Shown piece after piece: positions 43,784-55,589 of a stretch of DNA of 64,000 bases (the stretch's first letter is position 1; each line of letters begins with the position of its first letter). Below the pieces are notes generated by a model that was given only the letters and a program-made list of their open reading frames with translations, did not search any database and was not told the origin of the DNA. This stretch comes from Basidiobolus meristosporus CBS 931.73 (taxonomy: Eukaryota; Basidiobolomycota; Basidiobolomycetes; Basidiobolales; Basidiobolaceae), in assembly GCA_002104905.1 (NCBI GenBank), contig MCFE01000153.1, positions 1-64,000 of the forward strand, in the 5' to 3' direction. The position numbers were made by a program, and so were the translations under genes.

Positions 43784-45001
43784 ATGACTTTCAACCGTTG
43801 CATTCTAATAGTAGGTGCCGGCATTGGCGGCCTCTCCTTGGCCCAAGGCTTGAAAAAGGCTGGCATCCCTTTTCGTGTGTTCGAGCGCGATCCCTCACCA
43901 GACTTTCGAGCGCAGGGCTACCGTTTGCGCATCAATCATTACGGGGCGACAGCGCTCAAGAGTACGCTGACTGATGATTTGTGGCGTCTATTTGAAAATA
44001 CTTGCGCTGACACCCAGCTTGGTATGACCGGATTGAACGCCATCGATGGGACGGTCACCAGGGTTGTGCCTGGGGCCGGAGGCGATCCCTCAATTAAACA
44101 GCCCGTAGACGAGCCTCTCCTTGGGCCATTCACTGCGGACCGGAAGACCCTCCGTGACCTGCTGTTGATTGGACTCGAGAATGAAGTCGAGTTTGGTAAG
44201 ACATTCGAGCGCTTCGAAATTCATGGCGAGCAACAGGTCACCGCTTTTTTCAAAGATGGAACTCAAGCGCAAGGTAGTCTCTTAATCGGTGCTGATGGCA
44301 TTCAGTCACGTGTGCGCCGCCAGCACCTCCCCCAACTGGAGCTTGTGGACTCAACGGGGCGCTGCATATATGGAAAGACGCCCATTACACCGGAGCTGAC
44401 GAAATCCTTCCCAGCAGAGGCCATGCGTTGGATTACAGCCATCAAGGACCCCCGACCACTAACCCTCTTCCTTGAGCCGGTCAGATTCAGCTCCAATGTG
44501 GAGCAGGTCTCGGACGGGCGGCTATCAAGTGTCCCAGACTACGTTTATTGGGTTCTAGCGGCGTGCCAGTCGATCTTTAATGTCAGTGATGATGAACTTC
44601 TGAGCATGTCTAGCCGGGAAGCCGCGGATTTATCCCTTCGTCTAACCGAGGACTGGGATCCCAGGATTCGCTCATTACTGGTGCTCCAATCGCAAGATAA
44701 GGCATCAGCACTCCGTCTTATGTCAACTGCGCCGTCGATGCAGAACTGGGAGACTTTGTCAGCCATTACCTTCCTCGGCGATTCTATCCATCCGATGCCA
44801 CCGGCTGGAGGGTCTGGGGCCAACACTGCCCTTCGTGACTCGGCAAACTTACTGGAGGCCATAAAGCAAGGAGCCACCAAAGCACAGATCGAAGAGTACG
44901 AGAATGCTCTTAGGGCCTACGCAGGTGAGGCCATTGCAGGAAGCTGGCATGGTGGTAAGTCCCTTTTCAACCTACCATCATATGAAGATTGTAAGCGTTA
45001 G
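43784..45001 (+). CDS. FAD-dependent monooxygenase, salicylate-hydroxylase-like (group A), intronless
   Basis: A flavin monooxygenase of the para-hydroxybenzoate hydroxylase fold, expected to hydroxylate an aromatic or polyketide-like substrate with NAD(P)H and O2. 405 residues from the ATG at 43784. The frame is open 21 codons further but without ATG. Motifs in order: FAD dinucleotide-binding LIVGAGIGGLSLAQGL (GAGIGG at 11-16), an Arg in the GYRLRIN block, the DG motif GADGIQSRVRR, and the GD motif TFLGDSIHPMPPAGGSGAN, followed by ALRDSANLLEAI. The length is normal and no motif is damaged. The gene is surrounded by copia relics on both sides and has no intron, while most genes to the left are split. 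The substrate is not readable. It has no secondary-metabolite partners here. Transfer or transposition into this site is possible. Confidence 0.88.
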   Translation: MTFNRCILIVGAGIGGLSLAQGLKKAGIPFRVFERDPSPDFRAQGYRLRINHYGATALKSTLTDDLWRLFENTCADTQLGMTGLNAIDGTVTRVVPGAGGDPSIKQPVDEPLLGPFTADRKTLRDLLLIGLENEVEFGKTFERFEIHGEQQVTAFFKDGTQAQGSLLIGADGIQSRVRRQHLPQLELVDSTGRCIYGKTPITPELTKSFPAEAMRWITAIKDPRPLTLFLEPVRFSSNVEQVSDGRLSSVPDYVYWVLAACQSIFNVSDDELLSMSSREAADLSLRLTEDWDPRIRSLLVLQSQDKASALRLMSTAPSMQNWETLSAITFLGDSIHPMPPAGGSGANTALRDSANLLEAIKQGATKAQIEEYENALRAYAGEAIAGSWHGGKSLFNLPSYEDCKR

Positions 45002-45399
45002 AAGTATCAGTAATAAAATAGGCTTCCATAGCCACTTGCCCCATTTTACATGAACATGAAATATTTAAGAAATATAATATTGGGACTCGGGATTGGGAGG
45101 AAAAGGGGTATGGATCCCCTCCATTAGGGTAAAAATGAATCAGTTGCAAATCATTGGTGTTGTGACACAATGAGTCAAGTAACAATACTCTGTACAAGAA
45201 TAAACCCTACAGATGCACATGGTCAGGTCAATTTCCTTTTAACTGGAGGGAACATCATACTAGGATAAGAAGCTTGCTGTTATGTATGATCTCTCTATAA
45301 ATACACCAACAAGTTTCAAAGTGATCTGTAAATACATGTGGCATCTTTGGGTGTTGAGACCTGAGAGCTTTTGTCTCATCTATGTAACCAACATGCTAC
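45002..45399. other. 3' flank of the monooxygenase
   Basis: AT-rich, no gene. The composition falls back to transposon-zone values within about 100 bases of the stop codon. Confidence 0.4.
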
Positions 45400-45666
45400 T
45401 GTTGTAAATTTCATATTTACACCTAAATAATCACCCAACTTAGTCACATAGACCATAGTCTACAAGTCTCAGAGAATTCTGACCAAATTCCTTGTCTGGA
45501 TTTACTTGGATTATATTCAGCAACATGTCAGGTGCCCTGAGCATAAATATCTTGGAGCTTTTCAAATGGTCCCAAACTCTGCCCACATGCTGTTATAACC
45601 TTCCTCTGCATATTCTATGCATTTGTTTTGCCATGATCATATAAAAGTATAATTACTGCTATTACA
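45400..45666 (+). repeat. Truncated family-A LTR
   Basis: Begins TGTTGTAAATTTC and is cut off, before its last fifth, by the next LTR. Confidence 0.75.
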
Positions 45667-46015
45667 TGTTGTAAAAATTTGTAATTCCACCTAAATATTC
45701 ACCTAGCTTGGTAACTTGGATCATTACCTACAAATCTTAGAGAATACTGACCAAATTCCTTGTTGGCACTTACTTCCAGTACTTTCATCAAATTATCAGG
45801 TGTTTGGAACATGAAAATTAGATAAGTTGTCCAAGTAGCACTGAACTCAGCACAAATACTCTTGGGAGCTTCCCATACCTATTCTACATGCTTGTTATGC
45901 CAAGATCATATAAAAGTACAAATTCTACTTTTACATTCTATAAATGATTTAGTGAAAATCATGTAATCTACTTGTTCTCCTAACAACTTCCAATATCTTG
46001 AAGACTCTTACAACA
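45667..46015 (+). repeat. Family-A LTR
   Basis: 349 bases, TGTTGTAAAAATTTG to CTCTTACAACA, full length. The DNA to its right is the end of a minus-strand copy, so it is not linked to its own internal region. Confidence 0.82.
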
Positions 46016-46720
46016 AATACTCCAGGGTATTTCCTTAATGGATTTTATCAGAATTCTCCAAGATTTGTGGGAAATGATTTAAGTGACAAGTTAGGTGAGT
46101 ATTTAGATGCAATTATAAATTTCACATCACTACCCCTTAGCTATACACTTATATTTTCTAGTACTATATGTAAACAAAGATATTTAAGTTTGTCTCTAGC
46201 AAATATTTTGGCAAATATGTCTATAATGATTTCTTCTATAGAACAGTGAGCTAACTTAGCTGAGTTACTCTCTATAGCTTCATATATGATGTGATGTCTA
46301 ATCTCTCTATGGCCAGTTTCAATACGAGCAGTTGGATTTCTATAAATTGTATATATCCTTGATTAAATTGAGATACTATGGCATGGGCTTTTTGATAGAA
46401 ACCTAGCCCTCAAAAAGCTTTCTTAGCCACATTGATTCTTTTGTAGCCTCACATGCTGCCATGTACTTGGCCTCTGTGGTGGAAAGTGCTATTGTGGGTT
46501 GCTTACTTCAATTGCTTAAAATTGCTCCTTGAGAGGAAGAAAGGTGTTTCCTGTGGTAGATCTTCTGTCTTCTGAGTTTTGTCCCCAATAAGATTTAGAG
46601 TATCCCACATAATCCTGTTTTGAATCCTTAGATGTGTATCTTGAGCAGATATCAGGAGCACTTTTAAGTATTGTAGAGTCTACTCAACTGCTGTAATACA
46701 ACCAGATCCTTAGTTGTGAT
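46016..46720 (-). pseudogene. 3' end of a dead minus-strand copia element: LTR end and RNase H
   Basis: 46016-46128 matches the last third of a minus-orientation LTR. From 46129 the sequence aligns with the RNase H end of the young element (compare 32161-32760): the AATATGTCTGC-like, TATAGCTTCA and CTCTGTGGTGGAAAGTGCT segments are in the same order. There are many substitutions and indels and no usable frame. Confidence 0.7.
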
Positions 46721-47919
46721 ATTACAGGCTGACAACTTCTGATAAATAGGATATATGTGGAGATGTTCTGTTGTGTTATATTTGATTAGTTTGAGGCTTG
46801 TTTTACAATGTAGAGGCTAATCAACAATATATAACAACCTCCAGTATTCTAATACTGAAATATTTATTGGGAGTTTGATATACCAATAAAAGATGTAGCT
46901 GTCACTAATATCCTCAATCTTAGGCTCAAAATGTACTATAGGCAGTGTTTCTCACTTCTACAGCAATGTTCTGACCTACTGTTGGCTATTGGGCTTATTT
47001 ACCTTTATAGTAACTTTTCCTTATTTAGATGTCACTTTCCTTTCCAAGAAAGTATTTCCTAAAATGGAAATTCTAAACTCTCCCTAACCTAAAGAGGTGT
47101 AGTGCAGAAGTCTCTTAAGGAGTCTTTAGACTAAAGGGGTGTTTAAAGGGGTGTCATTATAGTAAAGGGGTTTCATAGAGGGGACTTTCCAACCAAAAAG
47201 GGGTAGTTTTCTTGTAGAGCTTAGATTGTACTCTTGTGAGCTTTGCAGTCTCTTTACTGATGTAGTACCAACCAAAGTCAGAGTACTCAACAGTGCAAGT
47301 GATGCAGGAGAAGTTTTATAACCTTTAGACTTGTAATTGTAGTGTGGAGATTCTGGAAGGAGAGACTCTCCTGAATTTTTTCAGCTGGGAAGTCCTATAT
47401 ATGAAAACTCCTAAGGATTAAAGTTTTTGGGTAAGCAAAACTTGTGATACAAAGTTAAGATCTTACAGTGGTGCAGATCAGACATAGGTGCAGCACCTGT
47501 GAAGCTTGCATGTGAATTATTTGGCTGGTTCATAAGTTACATGCAATTAAAGATACTATAGTAATCCTAGCAATAGAGGTCTAGTATATCCCTATAAAAA
47601 TTATTGGGATGATCCTGTCAAAAGGCCGTCACAAAGTTAAAGTCCCATGACTAAGAGGTACTGATCTTGTTGGGACACCATCCAGAGACTGTTGAAATAT
47701 AATTGCACCCCAGATTTCACAAAATACTTAGTCAAAATTTTTCATCATAACAATGTATAAGTGGCTTTTGATTGGTTCCCTGCCAATTTGTTCACTTTCT
47801 GATCCCAGACACTCTATTGCCTTCTACAAATGTGTGAGTTGATTGGCTATTGCCTCTTTTTCACACTCCTTACTTCCTGACTCAACCATTCCTCTTACTT
47901 TTCATGCGTATAAATTGAT
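46721..47919. other. AT-rich, no gene recognised
   Basis: Unclassified repeat-like DNA. At about 47110-47210 a loose G-run motif (AAAGGGGTGT or AAAGGGG) recurs five or six times. No LTR of family A is seen. Confidence 0.35.
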
Positions 47920-49771
47920 TTATTTCTGTTGAAACTTCAGTTGTACCTCAATTGCCAGTTGTATTGACCTATACAAGTCTCTATACCCTACAATAACATT
48001 AAGCCCAACCCCACAATCAAAAAGTAACTCCATTAAAATCCACCACTCAATAAGTATTTCTGCTGTAATGCTCTGTTTCCACAACTTTGGCGGCAACCCA
48101 ACAGCTTTATGCCACTGTTCATTCACTGGTTCCCACATGTCCTGGTCTTCAGCTGGCACTGCAAGGTCTAGCTCCTCATCTGCAAGTCTTTGCAATAAAT
48201 CCTTGCAATATTCCATTGCGTTTTCTTGGGCACTGCTTTTGAAGAAGTGCTGCAACCTCTTGGTGTGCCTATTAATGTTCCAAAACTCCACAGAAGGCAT
48301 TGTGATAGTCTTTTGAGCTCTTGATGTTGCAGCCTTGTCTGTCAGTGGGATCTCCACTCTGTCAACAATGGAGGCTGTGGTAGACAAATTGCCTTTTTCA
48401 GCAAACTCATCTACCTTGCTGGAGTGTAGCTCAACTGGCTGCGCTTCCAACTCTTGTTAAAACAGCTGTTTTCTTGTTGGTAATTCTTATTGGCTATGAT
48501 GGGATTCCATCTGTTCCTGGCTTGTGGCATTGATTGGCAAGAACTGCAGTTTCTTTTGCATGCCTCCCTGTCTCAGGCTTTGGTAGACATTTTTCCCTTT
48601 ACCTTTTCCTTTATAACTGCCTGGTCTTTCACTGCTTCTTTGACTGAGTGCTTCTTGAGTGGTACTATGCCTTTTCCTTGATAAATGTTGTGCTGGTGCA
48701 TCTGTGTCTGCCTGCTTGTCCCTAATTGGCACTCTTTCCGCTACCTGATGTCTCTTTCACACTTGTCTAGAGCTTTTGGCCCTGCTTGTAACAGGCTCTT
48801 GAGGAAGCTGCTGGTTTTGAGCCATGGCACCCTGGTTCTTCTGCCTTTGATAGCTACTACTATTCTTAAGATACTTTCTTAGCATACCAATGCTGGCCCA
48901 ATATCTATTTGCCCATTTGAATCCAGGATAATGCTCATGGAACAAGTCAAGTGCATTTGCTTGGTCTTGAGTTCCTGATGGTCCCATGGTATGCCAGCCT
49001 AAAGGTAGTTGTGTGCTAGACTTCTGACAGCCTCTTGTATATTAGCTCACTCTTTATTATTGCACTCAATGGCTTCACATATCTTCAATGTCTTTTGATT
49101 TTTAGGCTTTGGTATAAACACCACATTGTCACCCTCCCATGCTGTGATAGGTTTTTCTGTGGGCTTTATCTTGTGGTACTGTTGTTGTGCTTCAAAGACT
49201 GTATAGTGTTCTTCTGCTGTTACATTGGGAAATGTCTCAATTCTTGGCTATGGCATTGAGCTACTTGAGTTCCTTCTTTGCAGCAAAGATATTGCTTTCT
49301 CTACCTGGGATATTGATTGCTCTACACATATTATCTGCTCATCCTGTTTCTGGCCTATTTCCTGATTTCTCTGGGCCATTGCATCTATCCTATCAGCCAC
49401 TGCACCTAATTGCTTCATTAATGCTTTGGTATGAGCTGACAACATACTTGCTAATATGGGTGGTGGTGATGTTATCATGGCCACTTGCTGATCTTCAACT
49501 GAGGGTACTGCGCTTGCTACATTCTCATCTGCCTGGGCATAACAGTCAGCTTGTGGCTCCGCAGAAGTTCTCAATTGCCTACTTGACTGAGGGCCTGAGG
49601 AGTCCACATTATTACCTTCAATGGGCACACTGTCCACAGGGCCTTTTTGGATGTAGCCCCACTTGTTGCACTGAATGTCAAAGCAAGCTGTTGTCCAACT
49701 GTTCTTCTGTTGCTGTCAGCAGTGGGGTTTGGTTGAGAACCAGACAACTTTGCTTTATTTTTTGGCGCCAT
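47920..49771 (-). pseudogene. Transposon-associated reading frame of unknown function, frameshifted
   Basis: Consecutive minus-strand frames read like one broken protein of about 600 residues: MAPKNKAKLSGSQPNP (49771), a Ser/Gln-rich part, a predicted coiled coil (RIDAMAQRNQEIGQKQDEQI and on, about 49390-49270), a middle part (KPITAWEGDNVVFIPKPKNQ), a basic Gly/Lys stretch (SYKGKGKGKNVY, about 48610) and a Trp-rich C-terminal block (47920-48450: MPSVEFWNINRHTKRL, then QWHKAVGLPPKLWK and ILIEWWILMELLFD). The last block is open for 176 codons. A diverged second copy is at 56816-57740. It starts back-to-back with the Tnp2-like transposase. I recognise no family. It may be a second protein of that element or a separate one. 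Confidence 0.5.
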
Positions 49772-50019
49772 ATATATGGGAGTGAGTCAAACCAAAGGGG
49801 AAGTAGTGTTACATATACATGTGTATGTGGTGCCACAACTTTATTTATAATGCTTCCTATGGCAGGTCATCATTGAATCTTACATTCATGTAGGTGCAAT
49901 GTCTCAAACACAGGACTGTCTTAAGTTCATAAGAGTATTGACCAAAAAGTGATATAATAGCGTTACATTGTTGAAGGTCAAACTGTTTGCCCCATGGACA
50001 AGACTACTTTGACTTAATG

Positions 50020-52644
50020 CTGTAAGAGAAGAGAAAAAAGACCATGTGGCTATTGTGGCAAGCCTCTCAGCCATGAAGCATGCAGACAGCATAGGATATA
50101 TTACAAGGATCACAGCCAGTGTTTTGCCACCCAAGTCATATTTGACCATTCATTGGTCACTACTGTACCAGCATTATCTTGCCAGCCAGTTGATACTTCT
50201 ATATTGGCACCTGGCCGTCTTTGTCACCTTGCACAAACTCAGTCATGTGAGTTTGTGACACATTTAGGCTCACCTCAGCCTTTTGAATTTGGGATGCAGA
50301 GTGATAGCTCTTACAAAGAAGGTTCACTGATGGATTTTGAGCCTATCTCCCCTAGAAGCAGTACCACATATGAGCCTGGTCAAATCCCTATATGCAATCA
50401 GACAATACCTGTTGAAACAAATGCTAAGGATACTTTATGGAGCCAAGTGAGCCCAGTAATCCATCTACTGGTGAATGATGTAATGTTGTGGCTAGAGAAG
50501 TGGTGTGTTTCCACTAATATCAGTAAAGGTGGCTTTGAGGATTTATTACTACTTCTTGCCAAAATCATATCAGGATGCAACTTACCATGTACATGGTACA
50601 AGTGGACACCCATCATGTGGCTGGCAACATATGATCCAGAGACTGTACTGATTCCAGTATGCGTTAGCAGTTGCATGGTATTTGCATCCAAAAATGCTGC
50701 CGTTGCAATGTGTCCAAATTGTCAGGAATCCATCACCATTGAGGGAAAACATTGTTCATACTCTGGATACATTCCAGTTATACCCTGTCTGAGGAAGCGG
50801 ATACAGTCCAACAAATATTACAAAGCTATACAGTACCACACTCAGTGTCAATCAGGTGCAAACATATCCAATATATTTGATGGCAAACATTACAAACAGC
50901 TAAGAAGCAAGGGCTACCTTGAAGGTGTGTAAGACCATGCCTTTACCTTAGCACTTGATGGATTCTCATTAACAAGTACTCTACCAGCAAATCCTGCTGG
51001 CCACCGATTCTCATCAATCTGAATCTGCTGCCCATTATATGGTATCAGAGCAATAACCTGATGGTAGTCTCACTGGTATCTGGGCCAAAATCACCATCCA
51101 ACCTGGATAGCTACCTGCATACATTGCTGATGTGAGTCTTGTATGCTTCTAGTGGGATAACCGTAAATGGCCATCATGTAAATGCGCATATTATTATCTG
51201 CATTGGAGATACCCCAGCCATTAGCAAGATAGCAGGTTTTTCCTGGCACAATGGATGGTATTGCTGTCAAATGTGTGAGATCTAGGGGATTTGCTCCATA
51301 ACTCACACACATTATTATTAACCAAACACCAGCACTAAGAGCATCATCTTTCCACAAAGAGAATGTACAGAAGTAAGGATGCAATTGCAGCAAAGTTGGC
51401 AAGCTATAAGCCATTGGCCAGAATATGGAATCATTTGGAAACCAGAGATACTTAAGATAGAGGGTATATATTGGAGCAAAAACTTTCCACTGGGAGCAAT
51501 GCATTTGCTTTTCCACAATATCCCTATACTGATAACCAAGTTGTACATGGGGCATTTCAAGCTAAATGAGCCCTTTGAGATACCAGAGAAATTTGAAAGA
51601 ATTGGCAAGATATTACAGAGTATCCGCTACCCTAAGTACTTCTCACGGGCTCCAATTAATATTCATATGCATATGCAACAATGCAAATCCAATGACTGGA
51701 TGAACTGGATATGTATTTATTCAAGTGGTGTTCTGAAGCTATTCCTACCAAGAGTATATTGGAAGCATTGGGAGTCATATGTGGTCATTGTAGGAATATT
51801 TATCCAGAAGTGGATAACCAATGCCAACTTGACGCATCTACAGCTGTTGTGTGAGGAGTTTATGACAGGATTTGAGCAGCTATACTACAAAAATAAAGCT
51901 GAACGCGTAGATCTCTGCCACTAATGTATCTAATCTCCACTCCATCTAGCACAGTGTGTGGAGAATATTGGGCCTTGCTTCTCCTTTTGGGAGTTTCCTA
52001 TGGAGCAGATGTGTGGGGAGATAGGAAGACAAGTCATGTGGCAGGTACTACCATATCCCAATCTCATCAAGAATATTACCTTCAAGTCCATCATGGATAT
52101 GATGAGTTAGCACATGGAGGACAGCCAGAAAGAACTGGAGAATACTGAGGACAAATATGCATATGGAGACACCTATGTCTATGGTATTAAGAAGCTAAGC
52201 AGCCCCAATGTGTGGGTAATCAGTTAAGTAATGCAAAGTTGGGTTGGGTGCAACAAGCAACTAATTCTTATCACAAAAACTCTAGCAAGATATGTCAGAT
52301 TTCTCATGGTCACAAGCCAACTTCTACACCATTCAATATGGAATTCACACAAATAAAAGCCAGAACACACCTATAAGGGGGATTAGAATCCAGCAGGGAG
52401 AAGGAATATATTGGCTAAATACCAAGAAGTTCTTTGCGGATATTCAGGAGGTATTCATGGCAGAGGTAGCAACAACCAATCCTATGTTTGCAAGATATAT
52501 ATGTTACCAGCAGTACAAGGTATATGGCAACTTTGCAAGTATCACACTAAAAAGCTGTGAAGTTGAGGTGATAGAAGTATGTCAATTGCAGCAGATGTGC
52601 ATGTTTGTAGAGGTTAGTAAGCAGGAGGCCATAGTTTTTTTTTG
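50020..52644 (+). pseudogene. Decayed Tnp2-like (CACTA/Plavaka-type) transposase
   Basis: The N-terminus has a zinc-finger-like CGYCGKPLSHEACRQH (about 50050). The 50153-50932 frame includes the C-rich CPNCQESI and then YIPVIPCLRKRIQ, YYKAIQYH and FDGKHYKQL, typical of fungal Tnp2-type transposases. After stops, the catalytic region follows: GDTPAISKIAGFSWHNGWYC (about 51205), FPLGAMHLLFHNIPILITKL (51484-51543), PEKFERIGK, and HLAQCVENIGPCFSFWEFPM with MEQMCGE (about 51948-52010). The C-terminal domain is in 52292-52644. At least five in-frame stops and some frameshifts disable it. Family assignment rests on this motif order. Terminal repeats were not found. Confidence 0.75.
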
Positions 52645-53165
52645 ACTCAAACTATATGTGGAATACCCAAGGTAGTAGTGGGTAAGCAAATAAAGAGGGG
52701 TGATTCTACAGTTGAGTATAGGAATTGCACAAGGGGAGGTAGAAAAAGGAATTACCATTTGGTAAGTTGGTACAGTGGCATTATACAGAACCAGCAGTAG
52801 GCCATCATACTGCCAATATAATGCTGTCAAAGTCTTGATGTGAGGCCATTGAAATACCATGAAGCTTCTTGCCATATAAGGCAATTGGATATCCTGGGCA
52901 ACTGGATCCATGTAAAATAGTAATAGAGTGCTGAAAGACCGCAGCAATACTATGCAAATATTGTTACAGCACTAATAAAATATTGTCAAGTTTTATCCCT
53001 TTAGTTGGTTGTAAAATTAGTGAAACACTGTTATGATCCCATCATAAGATTGTTAAGAGGGTCACTAACTCCAAGCTGCTGTAATTATGATGGTCTCTAA
53101 GCAGGATCTTGATGGCTGATCCAAATCAGATCCACCCGTGGGACCAAATTATTTTCCATAGGGAT
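52480..53165 (+). repeat. Transposase-end repeat, copy 1
   Basis: The 3' end of the transposase gene and about 520 bases beyond it are repeated at 56130-56815 (copy 2). A part is also present inverted at 53830-54130 (copy 3). The copies share GATCC-TCATA-GATTGTT-GAGGGT near the end, with clear divergence. Confidence 0.75.
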
Positions 53166-53449
53166 ATGTGGTTATAGGACTCTTTTGATGATAACTCCTT
53201 CAATACTGCTTCAAATGAGCTGTAACTTGAAACTTGTGTTGGCTACTGCATGTGCTGTATAACATAATAATCTTGGGTTGATTGCTGGTCTGGGTCTGGA
53301 GTATTTGTCCTTCAAGGTTGGAATTTCTTGATATTTCATTTGTGTGTTACAATAGCAAAAGCAAAATAAAGAAATGAGTGCAATATAGGTCATGAGGTAT
53401 TGTAGTAATGGAATACTTTTCATTACCACAGTTCCCAGCCAGATTAATA

Positions 53450-53690
53450 TAAGCAGCCTACCACAGACTGGTAAGGGGAGTCCAGGCTTATAGATGGTAC
53501 CAGGCTCCCAAGATTTGGTTGAATTTTGACCAAGCTATGGAAAAACTCCCTTGAGGTAGCTGCTGGTTTATGGCCTTTAATTTGTTATCTCTTAAAAATA
53601 CCTTGAGTGTACTTGGACTGTTTGAGAGTGATAGTCAGTGAGCTTCTCCCTACAGAGAATTATCCCAATGTGGTATCCTTGCTTTCTAAG
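53450..53690 (-). pseudogene. Short reverse-transcriptase relic of a family-A copia element
   Basis: Aligns with 32850-33040 of the young element in the same orientation (ATTTGGTTGAATTTTGACCA; GAGGTAGCTGCTGGTTTA; CTTGAGTGTACTTGGACTG). No frame is left. Confidence 0.7.
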
Positions 53691-53829
53691 ATTGGATCCT
53701 ATAGAATATAATACAGTCCCAAAGGCAGATCCAATCCCAATCAGGACATCAGGATCCTACAATGAGACTGTCCTAATGCCAACAGCTTTGAATTATTGCT
53801 CTGCTAAATAGTCTAATGGTCAGATCATG

Positions 53830-54130
53830 ATGATATCTTGCTGTTTCAGTGCAAAATAAAGTTAAAATAAAATTGATAGTGTTGTGATGCTCCTTTGGCA
53901 AGAATTGTATGGCTTTTTGACAGCCTTAATGCAGCCTACATTTATGTCAGCAGTTCTATTAGGGCAATATATGTTATTGACTATGTGGCAAAATCTTGAC
54001 AGTGTTTTGAAAGACTTACTGTGGACCTCAGTTAGCATTATTATGGCAGTAAGGTGGCCTACAGCTAGTTCTGTACAACACTGCTGTATTAACTTAATGG
54101 TGTTTTCTTTTGCTGCCTCCACTTGAACCA
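53830..54130 (-). repeat. Transposase-end repeat, copy 3, inverted
   Basis: The minus-strand frame (54131-53862, 89 codons, ELAVGHLTAIIM, SKSFKTLSRF) is homologous to the plus-strand frame at 56382-56654 (VLAVGHHTAIIM, EAVEILSRF). This is an independent copy of the same segment. Confidence 0.65.
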
Positions 54131-54249
54131 TTCATATATTCCATTATGGAGTCACCACACTTGATTTGCTTACACACAAGTACCATGGGTACTCCACTTA
54201 CAGTTCAAATGAATAAAAACCATGGCCTCCTGCTTACTAACTATTGCAT

Positions 54250-54800
54250 TGTGGTAGGGTAAACATACCTCCCACAGACAAGTTTATCAATATAGCAATC
54301 TTGATGCACTTATCCATATTTTATCTTATCAGTATTGTCCCATTCTTCTTTTGCCCATATTATTAGTATTATCCCCATGTGATGTTTGCCCTGATTAGTT
54401 ATTAGCATTAGTTATCCCAGATGTTATTCAGCTTTGTGATCAGTATATGTATCTACATTAGGCAAGTACCTGCGTCAATACCCATGACATATGACCTTAG
54501 TCTGTGTTACCATCCCTACCATTTCAATACCATATATGGTATCTTTATGTTGTACAGGTTTCACACTACTAATCCCTGATTGGTTGGATGTATTTTGCCT
54601 TTTAGAATCTTCCAGGACCTTTCTGGAGTATTTTTAGGTCATAGTGATGTCATTGAGAATTCTATTGATGCCTGGAATTTTCTAGAATCTTGTCATAAGT
54701 AATCACTTGGCAATCAGGAAAGATTTATAGGGGAAGTCAATCACTCATCAATAATCATCCCTTCTATTAGTGACACTTTTCCCTTATTGATTAGCAGTTG
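54250..54800 (-). repeat. Left arm of a long inverted repeat
   Basis: The reverse complement of about 54250-54800 aligns colinearly with 55590-56140. Shared blocks: CATCCAACCAATCAGG, TACCATATATGGTAT, GAAATGGTAGGGATGGT and AAGTGATTACTTAT. Both arms carry the 16-base palindrome ATACCATATATGGTAT. Confidence 0.7.
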
Positions 54801-55589
54801 ATTACAGCACCTGCCTTCAAGAGTTATATCTCAGATTTGCCATCAAGGGGCTTTTCAGGGTAGTGTGCACAACAAACAGAGGCCTTTGGAGACACTTGGA
54901 GCACCTAGAAAGCTAGAGAAGCAGGTGCTATACCTTAGTGACATATTGACAAAGACACCAGCAGCTTAGGCCCAGATGGTATTGCATACATCAGACACCT
55001 CACACACCTTGATTTGTGTGGCTTCTGCCAGGAGTATCTCTACACCAACGCTGTGGTGGTGTATAGGTCCAATGGAGAGATACATCCAACACTTCTCAAG
55101 TGTTTTGTGTGTGGGGTGTTCACTGGGTGCAATAACCTCTGGCAAAAGCTTGCTAGGAATACTTGGGCTCTGCCTCTAATCTAATGTGAAGGGGAGTAAA
55201 GCCACAAGCTTGTCAAGGGAAAACTATTGAGCTACAATCCCCAACTTAGTTGGCGTCTTAACAAAAGTATGTGCTGGGTTCAGCATCCTTTGAGATGACA
55301 ATGAACTAATGCTTCCAAAGTCAAAACAACTGTAAACTCCACCAGCAGGGACTTGATAAGAATGCAGCTGTGGTCAATAGTTACAAAGACAGAAAAGTAT
55401 CTTTGCCTGTACAAGAACAAACTTGGGAAAGAATCAAACCTAATAAAAGATACCTACTCTGAGTATTCCTCACAAGTAGTGCCTCCAAGGTCAGTTGGCT
55501 GTCAGCACGGTTTCCTGGGAGTGTCCTGTGGTCTGGGGTTGGAAGTTCAGGTAGCAGCAGGTAGCAGTGGTCACACTGATCAACAAGTT
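54801..55589. other. Spacer between the inverted arms
   Basis: About 790 bases with no recognisable gene. A plus-strand frame at 54976-55179 has no domain. Confidence 0.4.

Noticed and set aside
54000-54800. Left inverted arm as an LTR pair with the right arm
   Set aside because: LTRs of one element are in direct orientation. These arms are inverted, so they cannot be the two LTRs of one element.
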